From positions 186,001 to 250,000 of the forward strand of contig NZ_QSTA01000001.1 of NCBI RefSeq assembly GCF_003438075.1: a stretch of 64,000 nt of DNA. Direction: 5' to 3'. Positions within the stretch are counted from its first letter, which is position 1, and each line of letters begins with the position of its first letter. Made by a program: the position numbers and the translations under genes. Shown piece by piece: positions 6,327-14,414 of the stretch. The stretch is from Eubacterium sp. OM08-24 (lineage in GTDB: Bacteria > Bacillota > Clostridia > Oscillospirales > Acutalibacteraceae). The notes under the pieces were generated by a model. That model ran no database searches. It saw only the letters and a list, made by a program, of their open reading frames with translations, and was not told where the DNA came from.

Positions 6327-7211
6327 ATGAAAAAATTTGAACTTACTACTGAACAGAAAATCAATTGGTTCGGAAGAACCCTTTACAGAATCAAGGCTTG
6401 TATCAGCTTCACAACCACTTCCGGTGATGAAGTCAAAGCAGGTGACCTTGGTGGATTCGTTGAGAAAGAAAGCAATCTTTCCCACGATGGAAAGGCTTGG
6501 GTTTGGGGCAATGCCAAGGTTTGGGGCAATGCCAAGGTTTGGGGCAATGCCGAGGTTTGCGGTGATGCCGAGGTTTGGGGCAATGCCAAGGTTTGCGGTG
6601 ATGCCGAGGTTTGGGGCAATGCCAAGGTTTGCGGTGATGCCGAGGTTTACGGTGATGCCAAGGTTTGCGGTGATGCCGAGGTTTACGGTGATGCCAAGGT
6701 TTGCGGTGATGCCGAGGTTTACGGTGATGCCAAGGTTTGGGGCAATGCCAAGGTTTGGGGCAATGCCGAGGTTTGGGGCAATGCCAAGGTTTGCGGTGAT
6801 GCCGAGGTTTACGGTGATGCCAAGGTTTGGGGCAATGCCAAGGTTTGCGGTGATGCAAGTGTCTTTTCGACAGAACACATCTTCTGTGCGACACCTATCG
6901 GTGAATATGCAAATTCTTTGACACTGTTCAGAACAAAACACCTTGAAATCAAGATTTCCTTTGAATACGAACTTTACAGCGTTGAAGAATTCAAGAAGGT
7001 CATTGATGAATGGGATGACACCAAGAACAGAGAAGTTGCCCTTGCAGTTCTTGAAATCGGTCAGAAACACATTGACCTGACCCCTACATCTGACGATTTG
7101 AAACCTTGCCCTTTCTGCGGTGGTGAAGCAGAATACAATGATTCCGATATTGTTGTCTGCAACAACTGTTGTGCATCTGCTGACAAGAAAATTTGGAACA
7201 AACGAGTATGA
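6327..7211 (+). CDS. Hexapeptide-repeat beta-helix protein with Lar-like zinc ribbon
   Basis: Start at ATG 6327 (MKKFELTTEQK), 11 bases after GAAAGG; another ATG at 6318 is too close. Residues 1-58 form the conserved cap of a phage family (FGRTLYRIKA, GDLGGFVEKESNLS). Twenty hexapeptides of the form V-W/C/Y-G-N/D-A-K/E follow (6501-6860) and fit a left-handed beta-helix. A conserved middle region comes next, then a C-terminal CPFCGGEAE...CNNC segment like the Lar restriction-alleviation zinc ribbon. An anti-restriction or DNA-mimic role is possible but unproven. The stop overlaps the start of the next gene (ATGA). Confidence 0.78.
   Translation: MKKFELTTEQKINWFGRTLYRIKACISFTTTSGDEVKAGDLGGFVEKESNLSHDGKAWVWGNAKVWGNAKVWGNAEVCGDAEVWGNAKVCGDAEVWGNAKVCGDAEVYGDAKVCGDAEVYGDAKVCGDAEVYGDAKVWGNAKVWGNAEVWGNAKVCGDAEVYGDAKVWGNAKVCGDASVFSTEHIFCATPIGEYANSLTLFRTKHLEIKISFEYELYSVEEFKKVIDEWDDTKNREVALAVLEIGQKHIDLTPTSDDLKPCPFCGGEAEYNDSDIVVCNNCCASADKKIWNKRV
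6501..6860 (+). repeat. Twenty 18-base tandem repeats
   Basis: 360 bases of 18-base units in three main flavours (encoding VWGNAK/E, VCGDAE and VYGDAK). The array lacks stops in several frames, which creates spurious overlapping reading frames on both strands. Copy number can change without breaking the frame. Confidence 0.9.
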
Positions 7212-8497
7212 CAGCGGTGAATTTATTTCCGCATCAAGTCAAAGCACTTCAGGAAACAGAGCAGTTCAACAAGGTTGGTTATTTCTTGGATATGGGTCTT
7301 GGAAAAACTTTTGTTGGTTCGGAAAAGGCAAAGGAATTAAAAAAACCATTGCTACTTGTTTGCCAAAAATCAAAAATAGAAGATTGGGTGACGCATCTTG
7401 TTGATATATGTGGTTTTGATGCTTATGACCTGACGGATAAAAAAGAACTTGATTATTTCTTGCAGGTTATGAACGGGGACAAGGAAGTTGCATCTATGAC
7501 ATCCGGAATTATCAATTATGAATTGTCATTCCGTAGACCTGACCTTCTGAAGCTGAAAGACTTCACCTTGATGTTGGATGAATCTTCACTGATAACCAAT
7601 CCATCAGCAAAAAGAACCAAGTTCATTGACAAATTGAATCCTTCTAATGTGATTCTTCTTTCCGGAACACCCACAGGTGGCAAGTATGAAAAATTGTGGT
7701 CACAGCTTCACTTGCTTGGATGGAACATCAGCAAAGATTTGTTTTACAAGCAATATGTAGTTGAAGAATGGATTGAAGATGGTGACAGCGGTTTCAAGAT
7801 GCGTGTCATTGTAGGTTACAAGAATGTTGACCGCCTGAAAGCAAAATTGAAACAGTATGGTTGCATTTTTATGAAAACCGAAGAAGTGTTTGACCTTCCG
7901 GAACAGATTGTCATTCCTGTAATGGTTACAAACACCAAAGAATTCCGCTACTTTATGCGGAACAGTGTGGTGACCATAGAGGACAAAAAACTGATCGGTG
8001 ATACAAGACTGACAAAAAGGATGTATGCAAGGCAACTTTGCGGTCAGTATTCTAAAGCAAAGTTGACCGCATTTCAGAACCTTGTGGAATCTACTGATGA
8101 CCGCTTGATTGTGTTCTATAACTTCAATGAAGAATTGGCACGAATGAAGGCAATTGTTGAGGATTTGGAAAAACCAATTTCAATTGTAAATGGGTCTGTA
8201 AAGGATTTGTCTGCATACGAAAACCAAAGTAATTCAGTGACCTTTGTTCAATATCAAGCCGGGGCAAAAGGGCTGAATCTTCAGAAGGCAAACAAAATCA
8301 TCTATTTTACACTTCCGCAAAATCCTGAAGATTTTGAGCAGTCCAAGAAAAGAATTCACAGAATTGGTCAGAAAAACAACTGCTTCTATTACTATCTGAT
8401 GGTCAGAAACAGTGTGGAAGAAGATATTTTGGAAACTTTGAAAATGCGAAAGGAATATGATGATGAACTATTCAAAAAATATGAAGAAGCGTTTTAA
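7208..8497 (+). CDS. SNF2-type superfamily 2 helicase
   Basis: A 429-residue DNA-dependent ATPase. The ATG at 7208 overlaps the previous stop. Helicase motifs in order: Walker A YFLDMGLGKTFVG (about 25-37), motif II LMLDESS (DExx-like), motif III LLSGTPT, motif V YQAGAKGLNLQ and motif VI QSKKRIHRIGQ. The C-terminal RecA lobe is complete and the length is normal for phage SNF2-like proteins. Phages use these in replication or recombination modules; here it is followed by nuclease and recombination genes. The exact job is not known. Confidence 0.87.
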   Translation: MTAVNLFPHQVKALQETEQFNKVGYFLDMGLGKTFVGSEKAKELKKPLLLVCQKSKIEDWVTHLVDICGFDAYDLTDKKELDYFLQVMNGDKEVASMTSGIINYELSFRRPDLLKLKDFTLMLDESSLITNPSAKRTKFIDKLNPSNVILLSGTPTGGKYEKLWSQLHLLGWNISKDLFYKQYVVEEWIEDGDSGFKMRVIVGYKNVDRLKAKLKQYGCIFMKTEEVFDLPEQIVIPVMVTNTKEFRYFMRNSVVTIEDKKLIGDTRLTKRMYARQLCGQYSKAKLTAFQNLVESTDDRLIVFYNFNEELARMKAIVEDLEKPISIVNGSVKDLSAYENQSNSVTFVQYQAGAKGLNLQKANKIIYFTLPQNPEDFEQSKKRIHRIGQKNNCFYYYLMVRNSVEEDILETLKMRKEYDDELFKKYEEAF

Positions 8498-9020
8498 CAA
8501 ATTACTGTTACCGGGTTTATTGACGGTTATCATTGGAATTTTGGTCATAGTCAGTTGCAGTGCAATTGATGAACCACTTCCGGAAACGGTTGCTGAAGGT
8601 GCATCTGTTGATATAACTGAACATATAAAGCAGACAACCGCATCAACTGCTATTTCAACAGAACCGGTGATTGAACAAGTTAGTCTTGGTGAATACAAGT
8701 TGACTGCATACTGTGGTTGTTCCAAGTGCTGTGGAAAATGGGGTGAAAACAGAACCCTTGATGAAAGTGGAAAACCTATTGTTTACACCGCAAATCAGAC
8801 CATTGCAAAAGAAGGTGTGACCATTGCTGCTGACATCAGTGTTCTTCCCTATGGGACAGAAGTCATCATTGATGGTCATAGGTACATAGTTCAGGACAGG
8901 GGCGGTTCAATCACCGGAAACAAGATTGATATATACTTTGAATCCCATCAAGCAGCATTGGAATTTGGGGTTCAGTATAAAGAAGTATTTATTGAAAGAG
9001 AGGTTGAAAACAATGATTAA
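8457..9020 (+). CDS. 3D-domain lipoprotein (double-psi beta-barrel)
   Basis: Overlaps the helicase end. AAAGGA lies just upstream of three clustered ATG codons (8457, 8460, 8463). The roughly 187-residue product has a basic start, a hydrophobic segment and a lipobox-like IVSC (about residue 34), then a linker. The C-terminal 3D domain shows LTAYCGCSKCCGKWG, VAADISVLPYGTEV (here IAADIS) and QDRGGSITGNKIDIYF, with the three conserved Asp positions. 3D domains are related to MltA/RlpA/Rpf-type cell-wall enzymes. Its place among early genes, not in the lysis cassette, is odd; it could modify the wall of the infected cell or block superinfection (inference). Confidence 0.8.
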   Translation: MMMNYSKNMKKRFNKLLLPGLLTVIIGILVIVSCSAIDEPLPETVAEGASVDITEHIKQTTASTAISTEPVIEQVSLGEYKLTAYCGCSKCCGKWGENRTLDESGKPIVYTANQTIAKEGVTIAADISVLPYGTEVIIDGHRYIVQDRGGSITGNKIDIYFESHQAALEFGVQYKEVFIEREVENND

Positions 9021-9459
9021 ATGTGAAAACACTTGTCCCCTTGGAAAGTTTGATGGATGCTGTCACAGTTGTCCGGAATTTGCAGACTGCAAGGATGCTT
9101 GTTCTGAAGATTTCAAAAAATGCGGTTGTTCCACAGTTGATGAAGAAACCGCACTTGAAACATTCAAAAGTCAGCAGCTTGCAGTCCTTCAGCAGATTGC
9201 ATCTTTGGTTACCACAAAAAAGCAGATTGAAGCACAGGAAAAGGAACTGAAGGACAAACTGAAAGAAGCAATGGAGCAGTACGGTGTGAAGAAATTTGAA
9301 TCTGATATTCTGAATATCACCTATGTTGCAGAAACCACATCCACTTCAGTTGATAGTGCAAAGTTGAAGAAACTGCATCCGGATATTGCAACAGAGTGTT
9401 CAAAGACTTCCAAAAAATCTGCTTACATTAAAGTTGAAGTGAAAGGCGGTAAAAAGTAA
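9013..9459 (+). CDS. Cys-rich phage protein with coiled coil
   Basis: A 148-residue protein beginning MIKCENTCPLGKF (ATG 9013, GAGAGG upstream), overlapping the previous gene by 8 bases. The first 40 residues carry nine cysteines, suggesting metal binding. A long Lys/Glu-rich coiled coil follows (about 55-95). The C-terminus (VKKFESDILNITYV...) resembles Gp157-like phage proteins, but I am not certain. It belongs to the early replication operon. Confidence 0.6.
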   Translation: MIKCENTCPLGKFDGCCHSCPEFADCKDACSEDFKKCGCSTVDEETALETFKSQQLAVLQQIASLVTTKKQIEAQEKELKDKLKEAMEQYGVKKFESDILNITYVAETTSTSVDSAKLKKLHPDIATECSKTSKKSAYIKVEVKGGKK

Positions 9460-9536
9460 TGACAGAAACAGTCTTGGTTGTATTGATTATCTGTGTGACT
9501 TTGGTTGCTATTTCAATCATAGGTAGAAAGAAGTGA
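9459..9536 (+). CDS. 25-residue single-pass membrane microprotein
   Basis: The ATG overlaps the preceding TAA (TAATGA, translational coupling) and the frame ends four bases before the next ATG. The product is a hydrophobic helix (VLVVLIICVTLVAISII) with a basic RKK end. Tight packing between genes supports it; no homologue is recognised. Confidence 0.4.
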   Translation: MTETVLVVLIICVTLVAISIIGRKK

Positions 9537-9540
9537 TTTG

Positions 9541-9963
9541 ATGGCAAAGTGGAAACCTATTTTGAATCATCCAAATTATGAGGTCAATAGGATGGGGCAA
9601 ATACGAAACAAGAGAACAGGAAAAGTCTTGAAACCCTATGATGACGGGAATGGATATTTAAGGGTGAAAATTGATGGAAAGTGTGAAAGGGTTCACATTT
9701 TAGTTGCAACTGCTTTTATCCCAAATCCCGAAAACAAACCCGTGGTCAATCACAAGAAAGGTAAAAAGCACGATTGCAGAGCATCACAACTTGAATGGGT
9801 CACACAATCCGAAAACATCAAGCACGCTTGGGATTTTGGTCTATTTCAATCAAGGGGGGGGGGTAAAACGGAATGGCAGCGGAAAAGAACTTTGAAAACA
9901 GGGTCAAAAAATGGCTTGAATCCATTGGTGTCTATCCCCTTGGTACTGCTGATGACAAGATGA
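9541..9963 (+). CDS. HNH endonuclease with NUMOD4 domain, 3' end set by a G10 tract
   Basis: The ATG at 9541 has AGAAAGAAG upstream. Residues 1-45 are a NUMOD4 DNA-binding motif (WKPILNHPNYEVNRMGQIRN). An HNH core follows (about 55-100, with RVHILVATAFIPNP, VNHKKGKKHDC and LEWVTQSENIKHAW). Homing-type HNH genes like this cut DNA and often move between phage genomes. At ten Gs (9854-9863) the frame reads on into an unlikely tail that overlaps the next gene to 9963. With G11 it would end at once after three Gly codons. The true C-terminus is therefore uncertain. Confidence 0.75.
   Translation: MAKWKPILNHPNYEVNRMGQIRNKRTGKVLKPYDDGNGYLRVKIDGKCERVHILVATAFIPNPENKPVVNHKKGKKHDCRASQLEWVTQSENIKHAWDFGLFQSRGGGKTEWQRKRTLKTGSKNGLNPLVSIPLVLLMTR
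9854..9863 (+). repeat. G10 homopolymer between the HNH and VRR-NUC genes
   Basis: Ten Gs end nine bases before the ATG of the next gene, so the run may serve as its Shine-Dalgarno sequence as well as deciding the end of the HNH frame. Confidence 0.8.
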
Positions 9964-10286
9964 ATGTTCTACCTTGTGGTTATTGGGAAAAAAGGTGGGG
10001 CGGCGGGTACAGCAAGAAGGGGTTGCCTGATATGCACATTGTGGTTAATGGTTTCAATATTGATGCTGAATTGAAGGCATCTGATGGCAGACCGTCAGAA
10101 CTTCAGAAACACAATGTTGCACAAATTAACAAGTCAGGTTCAATTGCAATGGTTCTATATCCGGAAGGATTTGAACAATTCAAACTTATTGTGAAAGGGG
10201 TGAAAGAATGCAATGGTCACATAGCAGAACTGAATGCTTTGAAAAATGCCCATTCAAGTTCAAAATGCAATATCTTGACGGTATAG
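9873..10286 (+). CDS. VRR-NUC nuclease
   Basis: 137 residues, starting MAAEKNFENRVKKWLES. The PD-(D/E)XK active site of VRR-NUC proteins is visible: an N-terminal Glu (about residue 8), GLPDMHIVV (about 49-57) and the Glu-x-Lys in IDAELKASDGRPSELQ (about 63-78). Phage VRR-NUC proteins are stand-alone structure-specific nucleases in replication and recombination modules. The only ribosome site is the G10 tract upstream. The 3' end overlaps the next gene by 79 bases. Confidence 0.82.
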   Translation: MAAEKNFENRVKKWLESIGVYPLGTADDKMNVLPCGYWEKRWGGGYSKKGLPDMHIVVNGFNIDAELKASDGRPSELQKHNVAQINKSGSIAMVLYPEGFEQFKLIVKGVKECNGHIAELNALKNAHSSSKCNILTV

Positions 10287-11965
10287 GAACAAATGACCCT
10301 ATCAATTCAGATAATGCACTTGTTCTTGGAACGGCACTTCACACAGGAATTGAAAAAGATGTGAAAACGGCAATTGAACAGTATTATATGTCATTTCCCA
10401 TCATTGACGATTCCCACATCAGCGAAGCAATTAAGTTGGAATATTTGATTCCAAAAGCAAAAGCGGTCTTGCCTTCAGGGGAATATGAAGTTGAAATCAA
10501 TGATGACGATTTTCACGGATTTATTGACCTGCTTGCACCGGCAAGGGTGTTTGAAAGGGGTGTTGAATTACCTAACACCTATGACATTTATGATTTTAAG
10601 TATTCAAATAATCAAAATCATTACAAGGATTCAAGGCAACTGCACCTATACAAGTATTTCTTTGAGAAGAACAACCCCGGCAAGAGAATCCGCAACCTTT
10701 ATTTCTTGTTTGTTCCAAAGGTGAACATCAAACAGAAAAAGACAGAGGACTTACAACAGTTCAGACAGCGAATCAAAGACGAACTGAAGGAAGCTGAAGT
10801 CAAGACAGTTCAAATTGAATTTGACTATACAAAGGTGATTGATTTCCTTTTGTTGGTCAAGTCCATAAACGAAACAGCAGAATTTCCACAGAACAAGGGT
10901 TGGTTCTGTCGGTACTGCGAATTTGAAGAATATTGTATGAAAGGATGGAACTATTTTATGAAGTTACCAAGTACAGAAAGAAGAAACATTGAAAAAGTTG
11001 ACAAAAGGGTTATGTGGATTTATGGTGTTCCCTTCTGCGGAAAGACCACCTTTGCGAACGCTTTTCCCGACCCCCTTATGCTGAATACGGATGGTAACAT
11101 CAAGTTTGTTGATGCCCCCTACATTCGTATCAAGGATGAAATCAAGGTTGAAGGCAGAATGACCAAGAAAACCTTGGCTTGGCAGGTGTTCAAGGATGTC
11201 ATTGATGAACTTGAAAAGAAAGAAAACAGTTTCAAGACTATCATTGTTGACCTTGTGGAAGATATGTATGAATATTGTCGTCTGTTTATGTATGACCAAA
11301 TGGGAATCAAACACGAATCTGACGATTCCTTCAAGGCTTGGGATATGGTCAGGGGGGAATTCCTGAATACACTGAAAAGATTGATGGCTTTGGATTATGA
11401 AAATATCATTCTGATTTCACACGAAGATACAAGCAAGGACATCACAAAGAAGGGCGGTGACAAAATTACTGCTATTAAACCGAATATGCAGGACAAGGTT
11501 GCATTGAAGGTTGCCGGTATGGTTGACATTGTTGCAAGAATTGTTGCTGATGGTGATGTCAGAACATTCAACTTCAAGTCCAATGAAGTCATTTTTGGTG
11601 GCGGTCGTTTGAAAACAGATGCAAAAGATATTCCGCTTGATGTAAATGCCTTGTTTGCTGTTTACGATGAAGCGAATAGAAACGCTGTCAGAAAGGCACA
11701 TAGTAACGCACAGAGAGCCGAAAACACAAAGGCGGTAAATGATACTACCAATAAAGAAACACCGTCAGAAACGGCAACAGAGGGCAGAAAGAGCCGAAGA
11801 AGAAAGGTTGCTGATGAAGATGCACCGCCTTTTGACACTGATGATACAGAAGCAGCGGAAACACCTTCCACAGAGCAGTCCAAAGTTGACAACAGACCTG
11901 ACCCTGCTGAAAAGCCGGTCAGAACACGCAAAAGAAGAGCATCCACAACTACTGAAAACAATTAA
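10208..11965 (+). CDS. RecB-like PD-(D/E)XK nuclease fused to Sak4-like RecA-fold ATPase
   Basis: 585 residues in two domains. Residues 1-250 form a Cas4/RecB-like exonuclease: Cys10 and Cys14, His45 (GTALHTGIEK), Asp107 (HGFIDLL), Asp129/Lys131 (YDFKYS), QLHLYKYF and the cluster Cys234-x2-Cys237-x5-Cys243, which fits an Fe-S cluster. Residues 265-480 form an AAA/RecA-type domain with Walker A GVPFCGKTT (273-281) and Walker B TIIVDLVED, typical of Sak4 single-strand-annealing recombinases. The last 100 residues are a charged, probably disordered tail. Together they would resect ends and pair strands in phage recombination. The two parts are usually separate genes. The ATG has GGGGTGAAAG upstream. 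Confidence 0.8.
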   Translation: MQWSHSRTECFEKCPFKFKMQYLDGIGTNDPINSDNALVLGTALHTGIEKDVKTAIEQYYMSFPIIDDSHISEAIKLEYLIPKAKAVLPSGEYEVEINDDDFHGFIDLLAPARVFERGVELPNTYDIYDFKYSNNQNHYKDSRQLHLYKYFFEKNNPGKRIRNLYFLFVPKVNIKQKKTEDLQQFRQRIKDELKEAEVKTVQIEFDYTKVIDFLLLVKSINETAEFPQNKGWFCRYCEFEEYCMKGWNYFMKLPSTERRNIEKVDKRVMWIYGVPFCGKTTFANAFPDPLMLNTDGNIKFVDAPYIRIKDEIKVEGRMTKKTLAWQVFKDVIDELEKKENSFKTIIVDLVEDMYEYCRLFMYDQMGIKHESDDSFKAWDMVRGEFLNTLKRLMALDYENIILISHEDTSKDITKKGGDKITAIKPNMQDKVALKVAGMVDIVARIVADGDVRTFNFKSNEVIFGGGRLKTDAKDIPLDVNALFAVYDEANRNAVRKAHSNAQRAENTKAVNDTTNKETPSETATEGRKSRRRKVADEDAPPFDTDDTEAAETPSTEQSKVDNRPDPAEKPVRTRKRRASTTTENN

Positions 11966-11994
11966 AATTTGAAAGGTTAAAATGGTGAATTAAA

Positions 11995-12453
11995 ATGGCA
12001 GAAATGAATATTTGGGATAAGTTTGACAGTGCAATTGACACAAAGGGTCTTGCAGAAGATGTAAAGGATGCACAGGAAAATGGTGCAACTTACAAAGATG
12101 TTCCACACGGTGATTATGAAGTCAAGATTGATAAACTTGAACTGACTGCATCCAAAGCCGGTGATCCTATGGTTTCAGTTTGGTTCAAAATCTTAACCGG
12201 TGACTTCAAGGGTAGTCGAATCTTTATGAATCAGGTCATCACACAGGGATTTCAAATCCACATCGTCAATGAATTCTTGCGTTCTCTTGATACGGACATT
12301 GACATTGAATTTGTTACTTACAAGCAATATGGTAATCTGTTGATGGATGTGATTGAAGCTATTGATGGAAACCTTGAATATGGTCTTTCCTATAAGGAAG
12401 GCAAGAAGGGATTCAGCACCTATGAAATCACAGATGTATTTGAAGTTGAATGA
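11995..12453 (+). CDS. DUF669-type phage single-strand DNA-binding protein candidate
   Basis: 152 residues beginning MAEMNIWDKFDSAID. The PHGDYEVKIDKLELTASKAG region, followed by alternating beta segments (MVSVWFKILTGDFKGSRIF), is the DUF669 pattern. DUF669 genes lie beside Sak4-like ATPases and polymerases in siphophages and are thought to bind single-stranded DNA. It follows the nuclease-ATPase fusion and precedes the polymerase, consistent with that role. A hairpin comes after the stop. Confidence 0.75.
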   Translation: MAEMNIWDKFDSAIDTKGLAEDVKDAQENGATYKDVPHGDYEVKIDKLELTASKAGDPMVSVWFKILTGDFKGSRIFMNQVITQGFQIHIVNEFLRSLDTDIDIEFVTYKQYGNLLMDVIEAIDGNLEYGLSYKEGKKGFSTYEITDVFEVE

Positions 12454-12465
12454 TTAAGGTATAAC

Positions 12466-12495
12466 AAGGGGGATGGTCACCCCATCCCCCTTTCA
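12466..12495 (+). terminator. Strong hairpin after the DUF669 gene
   Basis: An 11-base perfect stem (12466-12476 with 12482-12492) of high GC content with a five-base loop, followed by TCAATTTT. It may partly terminate or stabilise the upstream mRNA before the polymerase gene. Confidence 0.55.
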
Positions 12496-12520
12496 ATTTT
12501 AAGAAAGGATGGTGAATGTT

Positions 12521-14230
12521 ATGGTCTTTTATGACTTTGAGGTTTTCCAATATGATTGGTTAGTTGTCATCAATGATGTGAGCAATAAGAAAGAAACTGT
12601 CATCATAAACGATGAAAAGCAACTTCAACAGTTCTATGATGCACATATCAATGATATTTGGGTTGGTTTCAATTCAAGACATTATGACCAATACATTTTA
12701 AAAGGCATCCTTTGCGGATTTGACCCAAAGAAAATCAATGACTTCATTATTGTGAAAGGTAACCCCGGATGGAAGTTCAGCAGTATGTTAAGGGACATCC
12801 CCTTGATTAACTATGATGTGATGCTTGGAACTGACAGGGGTTTGAAATCCTTTGAAGGGTTTATGGGTAACAATATCAAAGAAACATCTGTTCCGTTCGA
12901 TATAGACCGCAAATTGACGGATGCGGAAATTGCCGACACAGTGAAGTATTGCAGACACGATGTTCAACAAACAATTGAAGTTTTCATCAAACGCATTGAT
13001 GAATTTAACACAATGATGTTCTTTATCAAGCACTTCAAACTTCCATTGATGGCATTATCCAAGACCAAAGCACAACTTGCTGCGGAAATCCTCGGTGGAA
13101 ATCGAAAAGGTCAAAATTTTGATGATGAATTTCAATTCCCGGTTCTTGATTGCATTCAATTGAAAAAATACCGCTTTGTTGCTGATTGGTACTCGAACCC
13201 TGACAATCACGATTATGAAAAGTCACAAGAAAAAATAATGGTTGCAGGGGTTGAACACACCTTTTCTTGGGGCGGTGGTCACGGTGCAAAACCGCAATAT
13301 CACGCAAAGGGTGATTTCCTGATAATTGATGTCACTGCTTATTATCCGAGTATGCAAGAAAAGTTCAAGTTTGGATATAGGGTAATGGATAACCCTGAAA
13401 ACTTTGAATTTATTCACAATTCAAACATTGAGTTCAAAAGGAAAGGCGATAAAAAAGCAAGACTTCCATTCAAAATAATGGATAATGCAATCAGCGGTCA
13501 AATGAAACAGAAACAATCTGCATTATATGACCCTATGAGCAACAACAGCATTTGCATAAATGGTCAGTTGTTATTGCTTGACCTGATTGAACATATTGAA
13601 CCATATTGTGAACTTGTTCAAAACAATACTGATGGTATCATCATCAGATTAAGGGATTATGAAAGAGATTTTGACATCATTGACCGCATTGTTGCTGATT
13701 GGGAACACAGAACCGGAATGAAGATGGACTTTGACACTTTCTTTGGTGAGATATTTCAAAAGGATGTCAACAACTATATGATAATTGACCGGGAAACCGG
13801 TGCAATGAAGGTCAAAGGTGCATATATCAAGAAACTTTCTGATTTGGACTATGACTTGCCGATTCTGAACAAGGCATTAGTCAATTATATGGTTGACGGT
13901 ATTCCGGTAGAAGTCACAGTCAACAATTGTGATGATTTGAAAGAATTTCAGTTAGTTTCCAAGATTTCAAACAAATACAGTCACATTCTGTATGGTGAAA
14001 CACCGCTGAAAGAAAAGTGCATCAGGGTCTTTGCATCAAAGAACCTAAAGGATGCAGGTGTGAAAAAAGTCAGCATCAGAACAGGCAGACCGGCAAAGTT
14101 GCAGAACAGTCCTGAACATTGTTTTATTTGGAATGATGAAGTGAACGGTGTCAAGGTTCCGGACAAACTTGATAAGCAGTGGTATATAAATTTTGCCCTG
14201 CGAAGATTAAAAGATTTTGGGGTGGTGTGA
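12521..14230 (+). CDS. Phage family B-like DNA polymerase with 3'-5' exonuclease
   Basis: The ATG at 12521 was chosen because the one at 12509 abuts the ribosome site. The product is about 569 residues, a compact replicative polymerase. Exonuclease motifs: FYDFEVF (Asp/Glu, Exo I), GFNSRHYD (Exo II) and YCRHDVQQT (Exo III, about 144-152). Polymerase motifs: A in DVTAYYPSMQ (about 268), a Lys-rich B segment (ISGQMKQKQSALYDP) and C as NNTDGIIIRL (about 370), in which the usual DTD reads NTD, as in other small phage enzymes. It replicates the phage with the primase-helicase at 14415. Confidence 0.85.
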   Translation: MVFYDFEVFQYDWLVVINDVSNKKETVIINDEKQLQQFYDAHINDIWVGFNSRHYDQYILKGILCGFDPKKINDFIIVKGNPGWKFSSMLRDIPLINYDVMLGTDRGLKSFEGFMGNNIKETSVPFDIDRKLTDAEIADTVKYCRHDVQQTIEVFIKRIDEFNTMMFFIKHFKLPLMALSKTKAQLAAEILGGNRKGQNFDDEFQFPVLDCIQLKKYRFVADWYSNPDNHDYEKSQEKIMVAGVEHTFSWGGGHGAKPQYHAKGDFLIIDVTAYYPSMQEKFKFGYRVMDNPENFEFIHNSNIEFKRKGDKKARLPFKIMDNAISGQMKQKQSALYDPMSNNSICINGQLLLLDLIEHIEPYCELVQNNTDGIIIRLRDYERDFDIIDRIVADWEHRTGMKMDFDTFFGEIFQKDVNNYMIIDRETGAMKVKGAYIKKLSDLDYDLPILNKALVNYMVDGIPVEVTVNNCDDLKEFQLVSKISNKYSHILYGETPLKEKCIRVFASKNLKDAGVKKVSIRTGRPAKLQNSPEHCFIWNDEVNGVKVPDKLDKQWYINFALRRLKDFGVV

Positions 14231-14231
14231 T

Positions 14232-14411
14232 ATGGCAAAAAATTATAAACCGGATGAAAACGGAAATACAAAGTGTATTGAATGTGGTCAAGTCATTCAC
14301 CCCTCTGATTCTTACCATTGGGTGAAGCAAAAAGGAACACCGGCAAGGGTGATTTTCATTCATAAAGACTGCTATGAAAAACTTTTGCCACACACAAATG
14401 AAAGGAAGTGA
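14232..14411 (+). CDS. Small zinc-finger-like phage protein
   Basis: 59 residues starting MAKNYKPDENGN, with GGGGTGGTG before the ATG. CIECGQVIHPSDSYHW and the later HKDCYEKL give a C-x2-C...H-x2-C pattern that could bind zinc. It is wedged between polymerase and primase-helicase genes. Function unknown. Confidence 0.6.
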   Translation: MAKNYKPDENGNTKCIECGQVIHPSDSYHWVKQKGTPARVIFIHKDCYEKLLPHTNERK

Positions 14412-14414
14412 TGA

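Noticed and set aside
6501-6860. CRISPR-like array
   Set aside because: The units are contiguous 18-base coding repeats without spacers.
6231-7070. Long overlapping reading frames on both strands over the 18-base repeats
   Set aside because: The repeat unit lacks stops in several frames, so open frames arise automatically. Only the frame at 6327 has a ribosome site, conserved caps and neighbours in register.
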